DNA of 64,000 bases, taken from NCBI RefSeq assembly GCF_000314735.2, contig NZ_KB375270.1:2790001-2854000 (forward strand), read 5' to 3'. Shown piece by piece: positions 17,946-26,201 of the stretch. The notes below the pieces were generated by a model, which was not told the origin of the DNA, ran no database searches, and saw only the letters and a list, made by a program, of their open reading frames with translations. How positions within the stretch are numbered: position 1 is the stretch's first letter; every line of letters begins with the position of its first letter. Source of the stretch: Afipia felis ATCC 53690 (GTDB lineage: Bacteria; Pseudomonadota; Alphaproteobacteria; Rhizobiales; Xanthobacteraceae). The position numbers and the translations under genes are program-made.

Positions 17946-17987
17946 GACGCAAAGACGACTGGTCAACTCCAATCGCATCCTAACCGC

Positions 17988-18926
17988 TCAGCGGCGCTCC
18001 ATGAGGGCTTCGGCCGCCGGCGGCGCCATGTCCTCGTCTTCATGTCCCGCGCCGGGGACCTCGCGAAGATGCCATCCAAATTTTGCGCCCATGCGCTTGG
18101 CGTCAGCAGCCGCACGGTTGAAATAGAAGTGGCCGCGCTCGAAGCGGGTCTTGCCCTGCGCACTGGTCTCCCTGTTGTTGCGCATGACGCCGCCGGTCTG
18201 CACGTCGGCCTGGCCGAGCAGCAGCACGAAATCCGTCGCGAAGGCACCGCGCAGCGTGGCCGGCGAGATCGGCGTACCCTTGATGCCATAGGGATAGCTG
18301 AATTCGTCATCCGGCAGCATGTACCAGCCGGGGTTCGCGGCCACCGCTCGCTCGATGTAACGGCCGCCGCTGTGGAGCACATAACGCTGCACCCACTGTG
18401 CGCCGCCGCCATGTCCGAAAATAGAGAAGCGCTGGCGATGGCTGCCGGTCATCGCGACCGCGCGCTTGAACGCCATCTCGACGACTGCAAAGCCTGAGTC
18501 TTCCCACGGCACCGGCTTCAGCGACTTCGTCATGACGTTGCCGAACTGAAACTGCCACGAGGTCGGCCATGACTGTTCGACGAATTCCGGTACCAAGAGC
18601 AGCGCGCCTGCTTTTTCGGCCAGCGGCGCCCAGACATCGTAATAGTCGAACGCGCTGTGCTCGGCGACATTGCGCTTCTGGCCGTGGATCACGACCCAGA
18701 TCGGACTGTTCGCCGTGAAAGATTTCGGACGGTAGGTGAAGACGTTCACCGGCCCGCGCTTGACGACAAGCCGAAACTCACCTTCGCCGACCGGAATCGT
18801 TTTGTCCTGCTGCGCAAAGGCATCGTTCGTCTGCGCGGCTGCGCTGTGAACCTGTGCTGTCCCAGTGATGCATGCGGCGAACAATGCGACGCAAGCGGCG
18901 GAAACCAACTTCTTTGTCTCGATCAT
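17988..18926 (-). CDS. exported alpha/beta-hydrolase-fold protein with Ser-to-Gly nucleophile elbow
   Basis: About 312 residues with a signal peptide (IETKKLVSAACVALFAACITG, cleavage probably near AAA-QT). The mature part resembles exported poly(3-hydroxybutyrate)-depolymerase-like hydrolases: WVVIHGQKRN oxyanion loop, LLLGQADVQTG with the acid, VPGAGHEDED with the histidine. The nucleophile elbow, however, reads FGHGGGA instead of G-x-S-x-G, so the serine position is glycine (codon GGC). It may be an inactive binding protein or use another residue. Start at the ATG 18926, with AGGGCAGG upstream, rather than a TTG at 18944. It follows the giant outer-membrane gene by 45 bases on the same strand, so both may be one operon. 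Confidence 0.65.
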   Translation of the reverse strand: MIETKKLVSAACVALFAACITGTAQVHSAAAQTNDAFAQQDKTIPVGEGEFRLVVKRGPVNVFTYRPKSFTANSPIWVVIHGQKRNVAEHSAFDYYDVWAPLAEKAGALLLVPEFVEQSWPTSWQFQFGNVMTKSLKPVPWEDSGFAVVEMAFKRAVAMTGSHRQRFSIFGHGGGAQWVQRYVLHSGGRYIERAVAANPGWYMLPDDEFSYPYGIKGTPISPATLRGAFATDFVLLLGQADVQTGGVMRNNRETSAQGKTRFERGHFYFNRAAADAKRMGAKFGWHLREVPGAGHEDEDMAPPAAEALMERR

Positions 18927-18971
18927 GTGCCTGCCCTGACTCAAACGGTGCCGCTGCTGGACATTGTCCGG

Positions 18972-21401
18972 TTAGAATTTGATCCGTATGCCCGAGAATA
19001 CAAGGTTGATGTCCTTGATCGGCGCAGGCGATGCGATGGCGCCGCCCGGCTGGCTATTGCTGTCGCGCAGACCCGTGATGTCGAAGGAATAGTGGCGATA
19101 GCCGAGATAGATCTGCGTGTTGTAGGCATCGATATCCTGCATCACGCCAGCGCCGACCATGTTCAGCTCACTTGAGGTGACGACCTTCGGTCCGCCTTCG
19201 CGCAATCCGGTCAGGCCGTTCTTGGCGATGGCCGTTTCCGCATAGAACTTGGTATCACCAAGCGCATTGAACTGCCGGCGCAGACCGGTCTTCAGGTAGC
19301 CGTAACGCAGGTCCGGACGAACAGTACCAGGAATGACGTTGCCAAGAACATCGACCATGTTCTCGCCGAACACCGCCTGGTTCGATGAATCGTAGCCACC
19401 GAACTGGCGATTGACGAAAGCCGTGGTGAGGAACAGGCCGGTCGGGTTGTGAATGACGCTGGCGCTGCCCTTCCATTCGCGGCGGTCCTTGGTGAACCCA
19501 AGCGCCGCGCGATCGCCCGCATCGGTATCGCGCAGATAGCCAACTCCGGCACGGAAACGCCAGTTCGGCAGATCGACCCGATAGCTCAGCGACGCGTCCC
19601 AGAATCTCTCACGACCGGCGACGTCGAACTGGAAGCCCTTGATGACCGGCGTCTCGTAATGCACCACGTTGCGGCGAAGCGTGTCGATGGTCGCGCCGCC
19701 GACGAAATCGCTGATCGAGGTGCGGGTGATGAGGCTGCCCGAACCAGTATCAAGCGCATCAGCAGCACGTAGCATCAGATCGCCGCCGATCATGGCGATG
19801 TTTGCCGAAGCCGCCGCGTTGGTCTCGCTGAAGTCGTTCAGGACGACACCGTCAGTCGCGGTCGAGGTATGACCGACAGTGAGCGTACCGTAGCGGTTGC
19901 TGCGAATGAACCAGTCAAGGTAACGAAGATCGGGCTGCCAGCCGGTTTCGCCGCCGGGTAGATCCTGACTGACCGAGATGGAGCGGGCCTGAAGGAAGCC
20001 CATTTCGGCATGGAAGCCGGTGGTCCAGCCGCGCGCGATTTCGACAGCACCACGGGCACCGAAGATTGATGGCGCCGAATAGTTGTCGACGACGCGTGTG
20101 GCTCTCTGCACGCCATCGTCCCATGACAGGGCCATGCGGTTGATTTCACCGTAGACCATGAAGGGAAACGGCGTCGCGCCCTGATTTTCAAGAATTTTCG
20201 CTTCCAGATAGCGCTTGCTCATCGGCGGCGGCGAGTACTTCGCAAGCGTATCGAGATCGACGCTCACGCCGGCCTGCACGCCGTAATAGAAAACGCGATC
20301 CTTCGCGCGGACGTTGCGATCCTGCAGATCAGTCACCGTCGCGTATTGAGAGAACGGAGTGCTGACATTGTTTAGCCAGAGGAAGGTGCCGCCCGCGGTG
20401 AGCTTCACGCCGGGCATCACCGGCACTTCGATGCGCGGATTGAGCTCGTAACCCTGGGCGAACGCGGTATCGTTGAGATAATTCTGCTGCGCGCGCGCCT
20501 GGGTCTGGTTGCGCGACACGAAGGAGCGCTCGCGTTCGACGAGATTGGCGAAGAGGCCGGCCTTGGCGCTGCCGCCAATCTTGATACCGCCGCCGATATC
20601 GAACATGCCTTCGAAGCCGATCTGCGGACCGAGCAGGAAATTGCGGGTCTGCACGGTGACGGCGTCGACCGCCGTCGTCGAGTTCAGCTTCTGCGTGACG
20701 GTGTTGAGATCTTCGCCGAAATAGATCGACCGCACGCCGAGCATCAGGCCGGGAATGCCGAACACCGACTTCGCATTCGCCTCAGCGCCGAACAGCTGGC
20801 TGCTGTGGTTGACGTACATCTGATCGATGTTCTGCGAGTTGGTGTAGTTGGAAATATCGCCGCCCGGATCGTTGGCGTAGGTCGCGTTGGAACGGATCGA
20901 CGACGTGGTCGTGCCTGTCGAAAGCCCGTTTCGCTGCAGCACGCTATTGGTCGGCGCAGTGTAGAATGCGGAGAATTCGAACGGCGTGTCGAACAGTTCG
21001 GCATCGACCGTCGCCCGGAACCCACTCGCCATCTTCGAGCCGATGTTGAGATCGGACGACGTCAGGGGCGTGAAGCGCGTGGTGCCGTTGGGCGCGGTGA
21101 ACGCCGTCTCCTTCGGGCCGCTACGGTGAAGCATCAGATATTCAACGCGCAGACGGGTCGAGAGATCGTCGGACCAGAGAGACTTTGGCGCTTTATAGAG
21201 TCCCGCCTCGGCTCCCGGCGGGGGCGCGGCATTGAAATTCAGGACAGGAAGCGTGAACCAGGACGGCGGCAGGATGGTGCCGTCTGCCGCTTTCGCGGAG
21301 CCCGCCGTGTTCAGCAGGCCGAGCGCGGCCACCAGACTGCCGACCGCAACACCACACCGATAATTCGCACAAGTTCTGGCGAACTTTGCCTTGGTACGCA
21401 T
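18972..21401 (-). CDS. large outer-membrane protein, apparently two fused beta-barrels
   Basis: 809 residues, about twice the usual porin size. A signal peptide is clear, with probable cleavage after GSAKA near residue 39. Residues about 75-400 are rich in alternating aromatic/polar strands with RVEYLMLHRSG, IPGLMLGVRSIYFGEDLN and IGGSAKAGLFAN, like BBP7/Lpg1974-type outer-membrane proteins. From about 412 (FPFMVYGEINRMALSWDDG) to the end it reads as a second, porin-type barrel, finishing INLVFSGIRIKF with the terminal phenylalanine expected for BAM insertion. No stop or frameshift lies between. Function unknown; possibly uptake of a hydrophobic or polymeric substrate with the exported hydrolase encoded after it. 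Domain families are from recognition, not a search. Confidence 0.7.
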   Translation of the reverse strand: MRTKAKFARTCANYRCGVAVGSLVAALGLLNTAGSAKAADGTILPPSWFTLPVLNFNAAPPPGAEAGLYKAPKSLWSDDLSTRLRVEYLMLHRSGPKETAFTAPNGTTRFTPLTSSDLNIGSKMASGFRATVDAELFDTPFEFSAFYTAPTNSVLQRNGLSTGTTTSSIRSNATYANDPGGDISNYTNSQNIDQMYVNHSSQLFGAEANAKSVFGIPGLMLGVRSIYFGEDLNTVTQKLNSTTAVDAVTVQTRNFLLGPQIGFEGMFDIGGGIKIGGSAKAGLFANLVERERSFVSRNQTQARAQQNYLNDTAFAQGYELNPRIEVPVMPGVKLTAGGTFLWLNNVSTPFSQYATVTDLQDRNVRAKDRVFYYGVQAGVSVDLDTLAKYSPPPMSKRYLEAKILENQGATPFPFMVYGEINRMALSWDDGVQRATRVVDNYSAPSIFGARGAVEIARGWTTGFHAEMGFLQARSISVSQDLPGGETGWQPDLRYLDWFIRSNRYGTLTVGHTSTATDGVVLNDFSETNAAASANIAMIGGDLMLRAADALDTGSGSLITRTSISDFVGGATIDTLRRNVVHYETPVIKGFQFDVAGRERFWDASLSYRVDLPNWRFRAGVGYLRDTDAGDRAALGFTKDRREWKGSASVIHNPTGLFLTTAFVNRQFGGYDSSNQAVFGENMVDVLGNVIPGTVRPDLRYGYLKTGLRRQFNALGDTKFYAETAIAKNGLTGLREGGPKVVTSSELNMVGAGVMQDIDAYNTQIYLGYRHYSFDITGLRDSNSQPGGAIASPAPIKDINLVFSGIRIKF

Positions 21402-21655
21402 GCCCCTAATCCCCGCCTTGGATGCCTGTTAAAACGGCAGCCGCTTCCCCCGAAGCGTTCTTTTATGGGGATCATCTTCCGTGAGGGGTTTTCAAAAGAA
21501 AATTTGAAATAAGGCAAGACTTCCTGCAAAAAGCGGAATAGTTGGAATAATATTAAATAGAATCAAATACTTGTTCGCTGCAACAAATATTGCCGAAGTG
21601 TAAACGGGCTCTCGTTCGAGGGCGCGTCCGCCGTTTGTACCGGCACTGGGCCTTA

Positions 21656-22591
21656 TCAATCGAGCGGCACGATGGATTCCGCATATTCGGGACCCCGCGT
21701 GCGCAGCTGCGCCACGATCCGCTTCAGGCAATCGAGAAAATGCAGCGCATGGGGCGACAGAGTCGCGCCGCGCTGGTGAATGCAACCGAACGAAATCCAG
21801 CGTGCGGGCTCGATCGGCCGGAGCGTCAGGCCCTTGAGATCGATCGCCTGCGCGCAGACACGGTCGAGCACCGCAATGCCCGCACCGTCACGCACCATCT
21901 GGCACGCCATCAGCGACGAGCGCGTCTCTACCGTGTAGCTCGGCACCGCGCCGCCGGAACGAAAGAAATCATCGACCTGCTGCCGCCAGATCTGGCTCGG
22001 CCACAGTCCGAGCATCGGATAGGGCGCGAGATCGGAGGCAGTGAGCTGCTCTTTCTCGGCCAGCGGGTGATCCTCCGGCAGCAACGCTTCCGCACGCACG
22101 CGCATCAAAGGCTTGTTGTCGATCTCGACCAGCGAATGCGAGACCGGAAGTGACACGATGCCGAGATCGTAGCGCCGCGTGCCAATACGGTTTTCAAGAT
22201 CAAACCGCGACTGAATATCGACAATGCAGCGTACGCCCGGCGTTTCCTTCTGCATCAAGGCGAGCGCGGGCGACACGAGCCCCTGCCCGATGCGTGGCGC
22301 GGTGACGAGCCGGAAATTGCCGCCGGTCTTGGCCTTGATGTCCTCGATGATGCGCGGAATTTCATCGAAGCCCGCGAGCAGATGTTCGGCCTGCCGGTAG
22401 AACGCCTCGCCTTCCGGCGTCAGCGTCAGACGTCGCCGCGTGCGATAAAACAGTTGCAGCTTCGCTTCATGCTCAAGCAGCGAGATCAGGCGGCTGACCG
22501 CAGGCTGACTGAGATGCATGGATTGCGCGGCGGTCGCCAGCGAGCCATTGATCACGATCAGCCGGAAAGCCTTCAGCGCCTTGATGTTCAT
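21656..22591 (-). CDS. LysR-family transcriptional regulator
   Basis: 311 residues: an N-terminal winged helix-turn-helix (residues 1-60, FRLIVINGSLATAAQSMHLSQPAVSRLI) and a two-lobed effector-binding domain. It is divergent from the ABC transporter operon starting at 22738, the usual arrangement for a LysR regulator controlling its neighbour in response to the transported compound or its product. The effector is unknown; the effector-binding domain somewhat resembles the nocR/octopine-catabolism type with VRCIVDIQSRFDLENRI. It follows a 250-base AT-rich gap after the outer-membrane gene. Confidence 0.9.
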   Translation of the reverse strand: MNIKALKAFRLIVINGSLATAAQSMHLSQPAVSRLISLLEHEAKLQLFYRTRRRLTLTPEGEAFYRQAEHLLAGFDEIPRIIEDIKAKTGGNFRLVTAPRIGQGLVSPALALMQKETPGVRCIVDIQSRFDLENRIGTRRYDLGIVSLPVSHSLVEIDNKPLMRVRAEALLPEDHPLAEKEQLTASDLAPYPMLGLWPSQIWRQQVDDFFRSGGAVPSYTVETRSSLMACQMVRDGAGIAVLDRVCAQAIDLKGLTLRPIEPARWISFGCIHQRGATLSPHALHFLDCLKRIVAQLRTRGPEYAESIVPLD

Positions 22592-22737
22592 GCCGCCTCG
22601 CGCCAGTCAGTTAAGATGCTGATATCAATCGACAAGTTTCCGAATCATCATAAACACGAAAACGTTCATTCGTTATTTCACATTTTGTTTCTGGTCCGGC
22701 CCGCTAACATGAGCCAAGCCCGACAACAAGAGCGGTT
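22592..22737. promoter_or_regulatory. divergent promoter region of the LysR gene and the ABC transporter operon
   Basis: 146 bases that must hold both promoters. It is less GC-rich than the flanks. Candidate operator elements are the imperfect palindrome around GATATC (22620-22625) and AACGTTCATTCGTT (about 22660-22673), whose AACG/CGTT arms are complementary. LysR proteins usually bind a T-N11-A dyad near the divergent starts; I cannot choose between these candidates. Confidence 0.4.
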
Positions 22738-24330
22738 ATGATGCGGAGAGGCGAAACCAGGAGGCGCGTGCGCGCAGCGATTGTTGCCGCGTGCCTGACG
22801 ATCATCGGCGTGCAACCCGCGTTTGCGGGCCGCGCGAACGATACGCTTGTCGTCGCCATCGAAGGTGAAATCCCGACCCTCGATCATCTCTACACGACCG
22901 CGCGCGACACCATCGTCGTCTCCGAACTCACCGACGACGGCCTGTTCTATGTCGATCCCGATACGCTGGCCTATGTGCCGCTCGTCGCCGAATCCTACGT
23001 GCAGGTCGACGACAAGACCATCGACGTGACCATCCGTCCCGGCGTGCGTTTTCACGACGGCTCGCCGCTCACCGCGGACGATGTGGTCTACACGTACAAT
23101 TGGGTGATCGATCCCGCGACCAACACCAACCGCGGACGCCTGATCGCGAACTGGCTCGGCAGCGTCGAACGCACCGGCCCGATGACCGTGCGCTTCCGTC
23201 TGAAGCATCCGTATCCGCTGGCGATCCGCGACATGGCCTTCAGCGTCCAGTTGCGCAAGGCGGGCAGCTATCAGGGCGCCGACGGCAAGCCGAACCCGAA
23301 TGCGGAGTCGCTGTCGCTCAACGGCGCCGGCCCTTACAAGGTGGTCGATTTCCAGCCCGGCAAGAGCGTCACGCTCGAGCGGTTCGATGATTACTACGCC
23401 GGAAGCCCGAAGGGCCGCCCCGCAATCAAGACCATGATCTTCCGCACCATCCCGGACCTCTCCACGCAGCAGGCGGAGCTCGTCAGCGGCACGGTGGACT
23501 GGATGTACAACGTGCCCGCGGATGTTGCGGCCAATATCGGCGCGACCGGCTATGCGGTTCATCTCACCGGACCAACGCTGCGCGTGAATTTCATTCCGCT
23601 CGATGCGGCGGGTCTGACGGGTGCCGACAATCCGCTGACCAAGCTCGACGTGCGCCGCGCCATGATCCACGCGATCAACCGGCAGGCCATCGTCAAATAT
23701 CTGGTGCAGGGCGACGCGGAAGTGATCGATTCCGCCTGCCATCCGCTGCAGTTCGGCTGCGAGCAGGACGTGCATAAATATCCTTACGATCCGGCTGAAG
23801 CACGCCGCCTGCTCGCCAAGGCCGGCTATCCCGACGGTTTCGAGTTCGAGTTGTGGTCCTATCGCGAGCGGCAGGTGGCGGAAGCCATCGCCGCCGATCT
23901 CGCCAAGGTTGGCATTCGCGCGAAGCTGCGCTTCGTGACGCTGACAACGCTCAACCAGGCACGCAAGAAGCACCGCGTGCCGGCCTTCTTCGCAAGCTGG
24001 GAATCCGGCAGCACCGCCGACACCGCGACCATTGCCGAGACGCACTGGTCGCTGAAGTCGGACCGCAACCTGTCGAACGACGCCTTCGTCGCGCGCAACA
24101 TGGAAGCGGCCGCCAAGACCATCGATCCCGAGGAGCGCAAGCGCCTCTACAGCGAGGCGCTGCGCCGCATCGCCGATCAGGCCTACTGGATTCCGCTCTA
24201 CACCTATTCGCAGAACTATCTCGTCTCGAAAGATCTCGCTTACCCGGTGCCGAAGGACGGCCTGCCGCGGCTGTTCCGTGCGCACTGGCGCACGGCTCCA
24301 GCCAAGTCATCACCGGCCAAGGGCTCCTAA
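22738..24330 (+). CDS. ABC transporter substrate-binding protein, peptide/nickel family
   Basis: 530 residues of the SBP_bac_5 (cluster C) family. A twin-arginine-like basic N-terminus and signal peptide (RRRVRAAIVAACLTIIGVQPAFA) are followed by the mature protein from about residue 30. Typical segments are LVAESYVQVDDKTIDVTIRPGVRFHDGSPLTADDVVYTYN (in part) and NPLTKLDVRRAMIHAINRQAIV. Such proteins bind di- or oligopeptides, nickel chelates, opines or other bulky polar solutes in the periplasm. It opens an operon with two permeases, a fused ATPase and a hydrolase. The ligand cannot be read from the sequence. Confidence 0.9.
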   Translation: MMRRGETRRRVRAAIVAACLTIIGVQPAFAGRANDTLVVAIEGEIPTLDHLYTTARDTIVVSELTDDGLFYVDPDTLAYVPLVAESYVQVDDKTIDVTIRPGVRFHDGSPLTADDVVYTYNWVIDPATNTNRGRLIANWLGSVERTGPMTVRFRLKHPYPLAIRDMAFSVQLRKAGSYQGADGKPNPNAESLSLNGAGPYKVVDFQPGKSVTLERFDDYYAGSPKGRPAIKTMIFRTIPDLSTQQAELVSGTVDWMYNVPADVAANIGATGYAVHLTGPTLRVNFIPLDAAGLTGADNPLTKLDVRRAMIHAINRQAIVKYLVQGDAEVIDSACHPLQFGCEQDVHKYPYDPAEARRLLAKAGYPDGFEFELWSYRERQVAEAIAADLAKVGIRAKLRFVTLTTLNQARKKHRVPAFFASWESGSTADTATIAETHWSLKSDRNLSNDAFVARNMEAAAKTIDPEERKRLYSEALRRIADQAYWIPLYTYSQNYLVSKDLAYPVPKDGLPRLFRAHWRTAPAKSSPAKGS

Positions 24331-24349
24331 GGGACCGGAAGGAACATCG

Positions 24350-25267
24350 ATGCTTCGCTACGCTTCCAAGCGCGTCGTTCTCGCCATTCTTGTGGCGCTC
24401 GCGGTCTCCTTCGCGGCGTTCCTGCTGCTCAGCGTCGCGACCGATCCGGCCTCGGCCATCGCGGGCGAAGGCGCGGAGCCGGAGGTGATCGAGCAGATCC
24501 GCGAACAGCTCGGGCTGAACCGTCCGCTGCTCGTGCAATATGGAAGCTGGCTTCTGCACGTCTTCCACGGCGATTTCGGCACCAGCTATTACTGGCACCA
24601 GCCGGTCGGCACGCTGATCCTGGAGCATCTGCCGGTGACGCTGACGCTGGCGCTGTCGGCGATCTTCGTGACGCTGATCGTCGCGATCCCGCTCGGCACC
24701 ATTGCGGCGCTTTATCCCAATTCGCTGATCGATCGTCTCTCGCTCGCCATTGCCGTGTCGGCGCAGGCAATGCCGTCGTTCTGGCTGGCGCTGGTGCTCA
24801 TCATCGTGTTCGGCGTGATGATTCCGATCTTCCCGATCTCCGGCGATGCCCATGCCTGGAATTACGTGTTGCCCGCAATCGTGCTCGGCGCACATTCCGT
24901 GCCCGCCGTGATGCGCCTGACCCGCGTCGGCGTGATGGACGTGATGGCATCGGACTACATCCGCACAGCGCGTGCAAAAGGCTTTTACGGCTACCGGCTT
25001 CTGTCGCGGCAGGTGATGCGTAACGCGCTGCTGCCGGTCGTCAGCGTTCTGTCGGTGCAACTCGGCTACAAGCTCGGCGGCTCGGTCGTAACCGAAACCG
25101 TGTTCGCGATGAACGGCCTCGGCCGCTTTGCGCTGCAATCCATCGTCGGCGGCGACATCCCGACCGTTCAGATGCTCGTCGTGCTGTTCGCGATGACCTT
25201 CATCGGGCTGACGCTGCTCGCGGACCTTCTCAATGCGTGGCTCGACCCACGCATCCGGCTGGCGTGA
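24350..25267 (+). CDS. ABC transporter permease, DppB type
   Basis: 305 residues, about six membrane helices, of the peptide/nickel permease family. The N-terminus MLRYASKRVVLAILVALAVS with a following QLGLNRPLLVQYGSWL loop is typical of DppB/OppB, and the EAA-like coupling loop is SDYIRTARAKGFYGYRLLSRQVMRNALLPV. Start at the ATG 24350, preceded by GGAAGGAA. It forms the channel with the next gene and overlaps nothing; only 7 bases separate the two. Confidence 0.93.
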   Translation: MLRYASKRVVLAILVALAVSFAAFLLLSVATDPASAIAGEGAEPEVIEQIREQLGLNRPLLVQYGSWLLHVFHGDFGTSYYWHQPVGTLILEHLPVTLTLALSAIFVTLIVAIPLGTIAALYPNSLIDRLSLAIAVSAQAMPSFWLALVLIIVFGVMIPIFPISGDAHAWNYVLPAIVLGAHSVPAVMRLTRVGVMDVMASDYIRTARAKGFYGYRLLSRQVMRNALLPVVSVLSVQLGYKLGGSVVTETVFAMNGLGRFALQSIVGGDIPTVQMLVVLFAMTFIGLTLLADLLNAWLDPRIRLA

Positions 25268-25274
25268 GGCTGCG

Positions 25275-26201
25275 ATGACCGAGATGGACCTTCAGTTCAA
25301 GGCAGCAGTCGGCGCGGAGCCGGGCAACGAACTGCTCGACACCACGCCCGTCAAGAAAGCGCTCTGGCGAAACATTCTACATCATCCCAGCCTCGTGATC
25401 GGGCTGGCGATTCTCGTAGGCCTGATCGTGCTCGCTGTGTTTGCGCCGTGGGTGTCGCCCTACAGCCCCTACGACCAGAACCTGCCGCAACGCCTGATGC
25501 CGCCGTTCTGGGTCGAGGGCGGAAGCTATTCGCACCTTCTCGGCACCGACCATCTCGGCCGCGACTACTTGAGCCGCCTGCTCTATGGCGCGCGCATTTC
25601 GCTGCTGATCGGTTTCGGCGCGGCCAGCATCGGCTGCGTGATCGGCGTGACGCTCGGCATGTGCGCCGGTTTCTTCGGCGGCATCATCGACCGGATCGTA
25701 TCCTTCATCCTGACCTGTCAGCTCGCGCTGCCCGGCCTGCTGCTGGCGATGGCGCTGGTGTTCCTGATCGGCCCGTCGGTCGGCGTGGTGATCTGCGTGA
25801 TCGGCTTCCTGCACTGGAGCTACTATCTGGTGGTGACGCGCGCGGCGACACAGAAGATTCGCGATCTCGAATACATCACCGCCGCCCGCGCCATCGGCTC
25901 CAGCCGGTTGCAGATCATGGTCACGGAAATCCTGCCGAACCTGTTCAGCGAGATCATCGTGATCTTCTCGCTCGAGGTCGGCGTGGCGGTGCTGGCGGAA
26001 GCAGCACTCTCGTTTCTCGGTGTCGGCATCCAGCCGCCGACGTCCTCGTGGGGCCTGATGATCGCCGAAGGCAAGATCTCTGTGTTCCTGCGACCGTGGC
26101 TCGTCATCCTGCCCGGCATTTTCATTTTCCTGCTGGTGCTCGCCGCCAATCTCGTCGGCGACGGGCTGCGCGACCTGATGAGCGCCGAGAGCCGGAGATA
26201 G
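25275..26201 (+). CDS. ABC transporter permease, DppC type
   Basis: 308 residues. The cytoplasmic N-terminus (about 45 residues) precedes the first helix, then the conserved LLGTDHLGRDYLSRLLYGARISL segment (quoted here as one loop) and the coupling loop region YITAARAIGSSRLQIMVTEI. This is the DppC/OppC partner of the preceding permease. The ATG at 25275 lies seven bases after the upstream stop; weak GAGGCTGCG site. Confidence 0.93.
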   Translation: MTEMDLQFKAAVGAEPGNELLDTTPVKKALWRNILHHPSLVIGLAILVGLIVLAVFAPWVSPYSPYDQNLPQRLMPPFWVEGGSYSHLLGTDHLGRDYLSRLLYGARISLLIGFGAASIGCVIGVTLGMCAGFFGGIIDRIVSFILTCQLALPGLLLAMALVFLIGPSVGVVICVIGFLHWSYYLVVTRAATQKIRDLEYITAARAIGSSRLQIMVTEILPNLFSEIIVIFSLEVGVAVLAEAALSFLGVGIQPPTSSWGLMIAEGKISVFLRPWLVILPGIFIFLLVLAANLVGDGLRDLMSAESRR

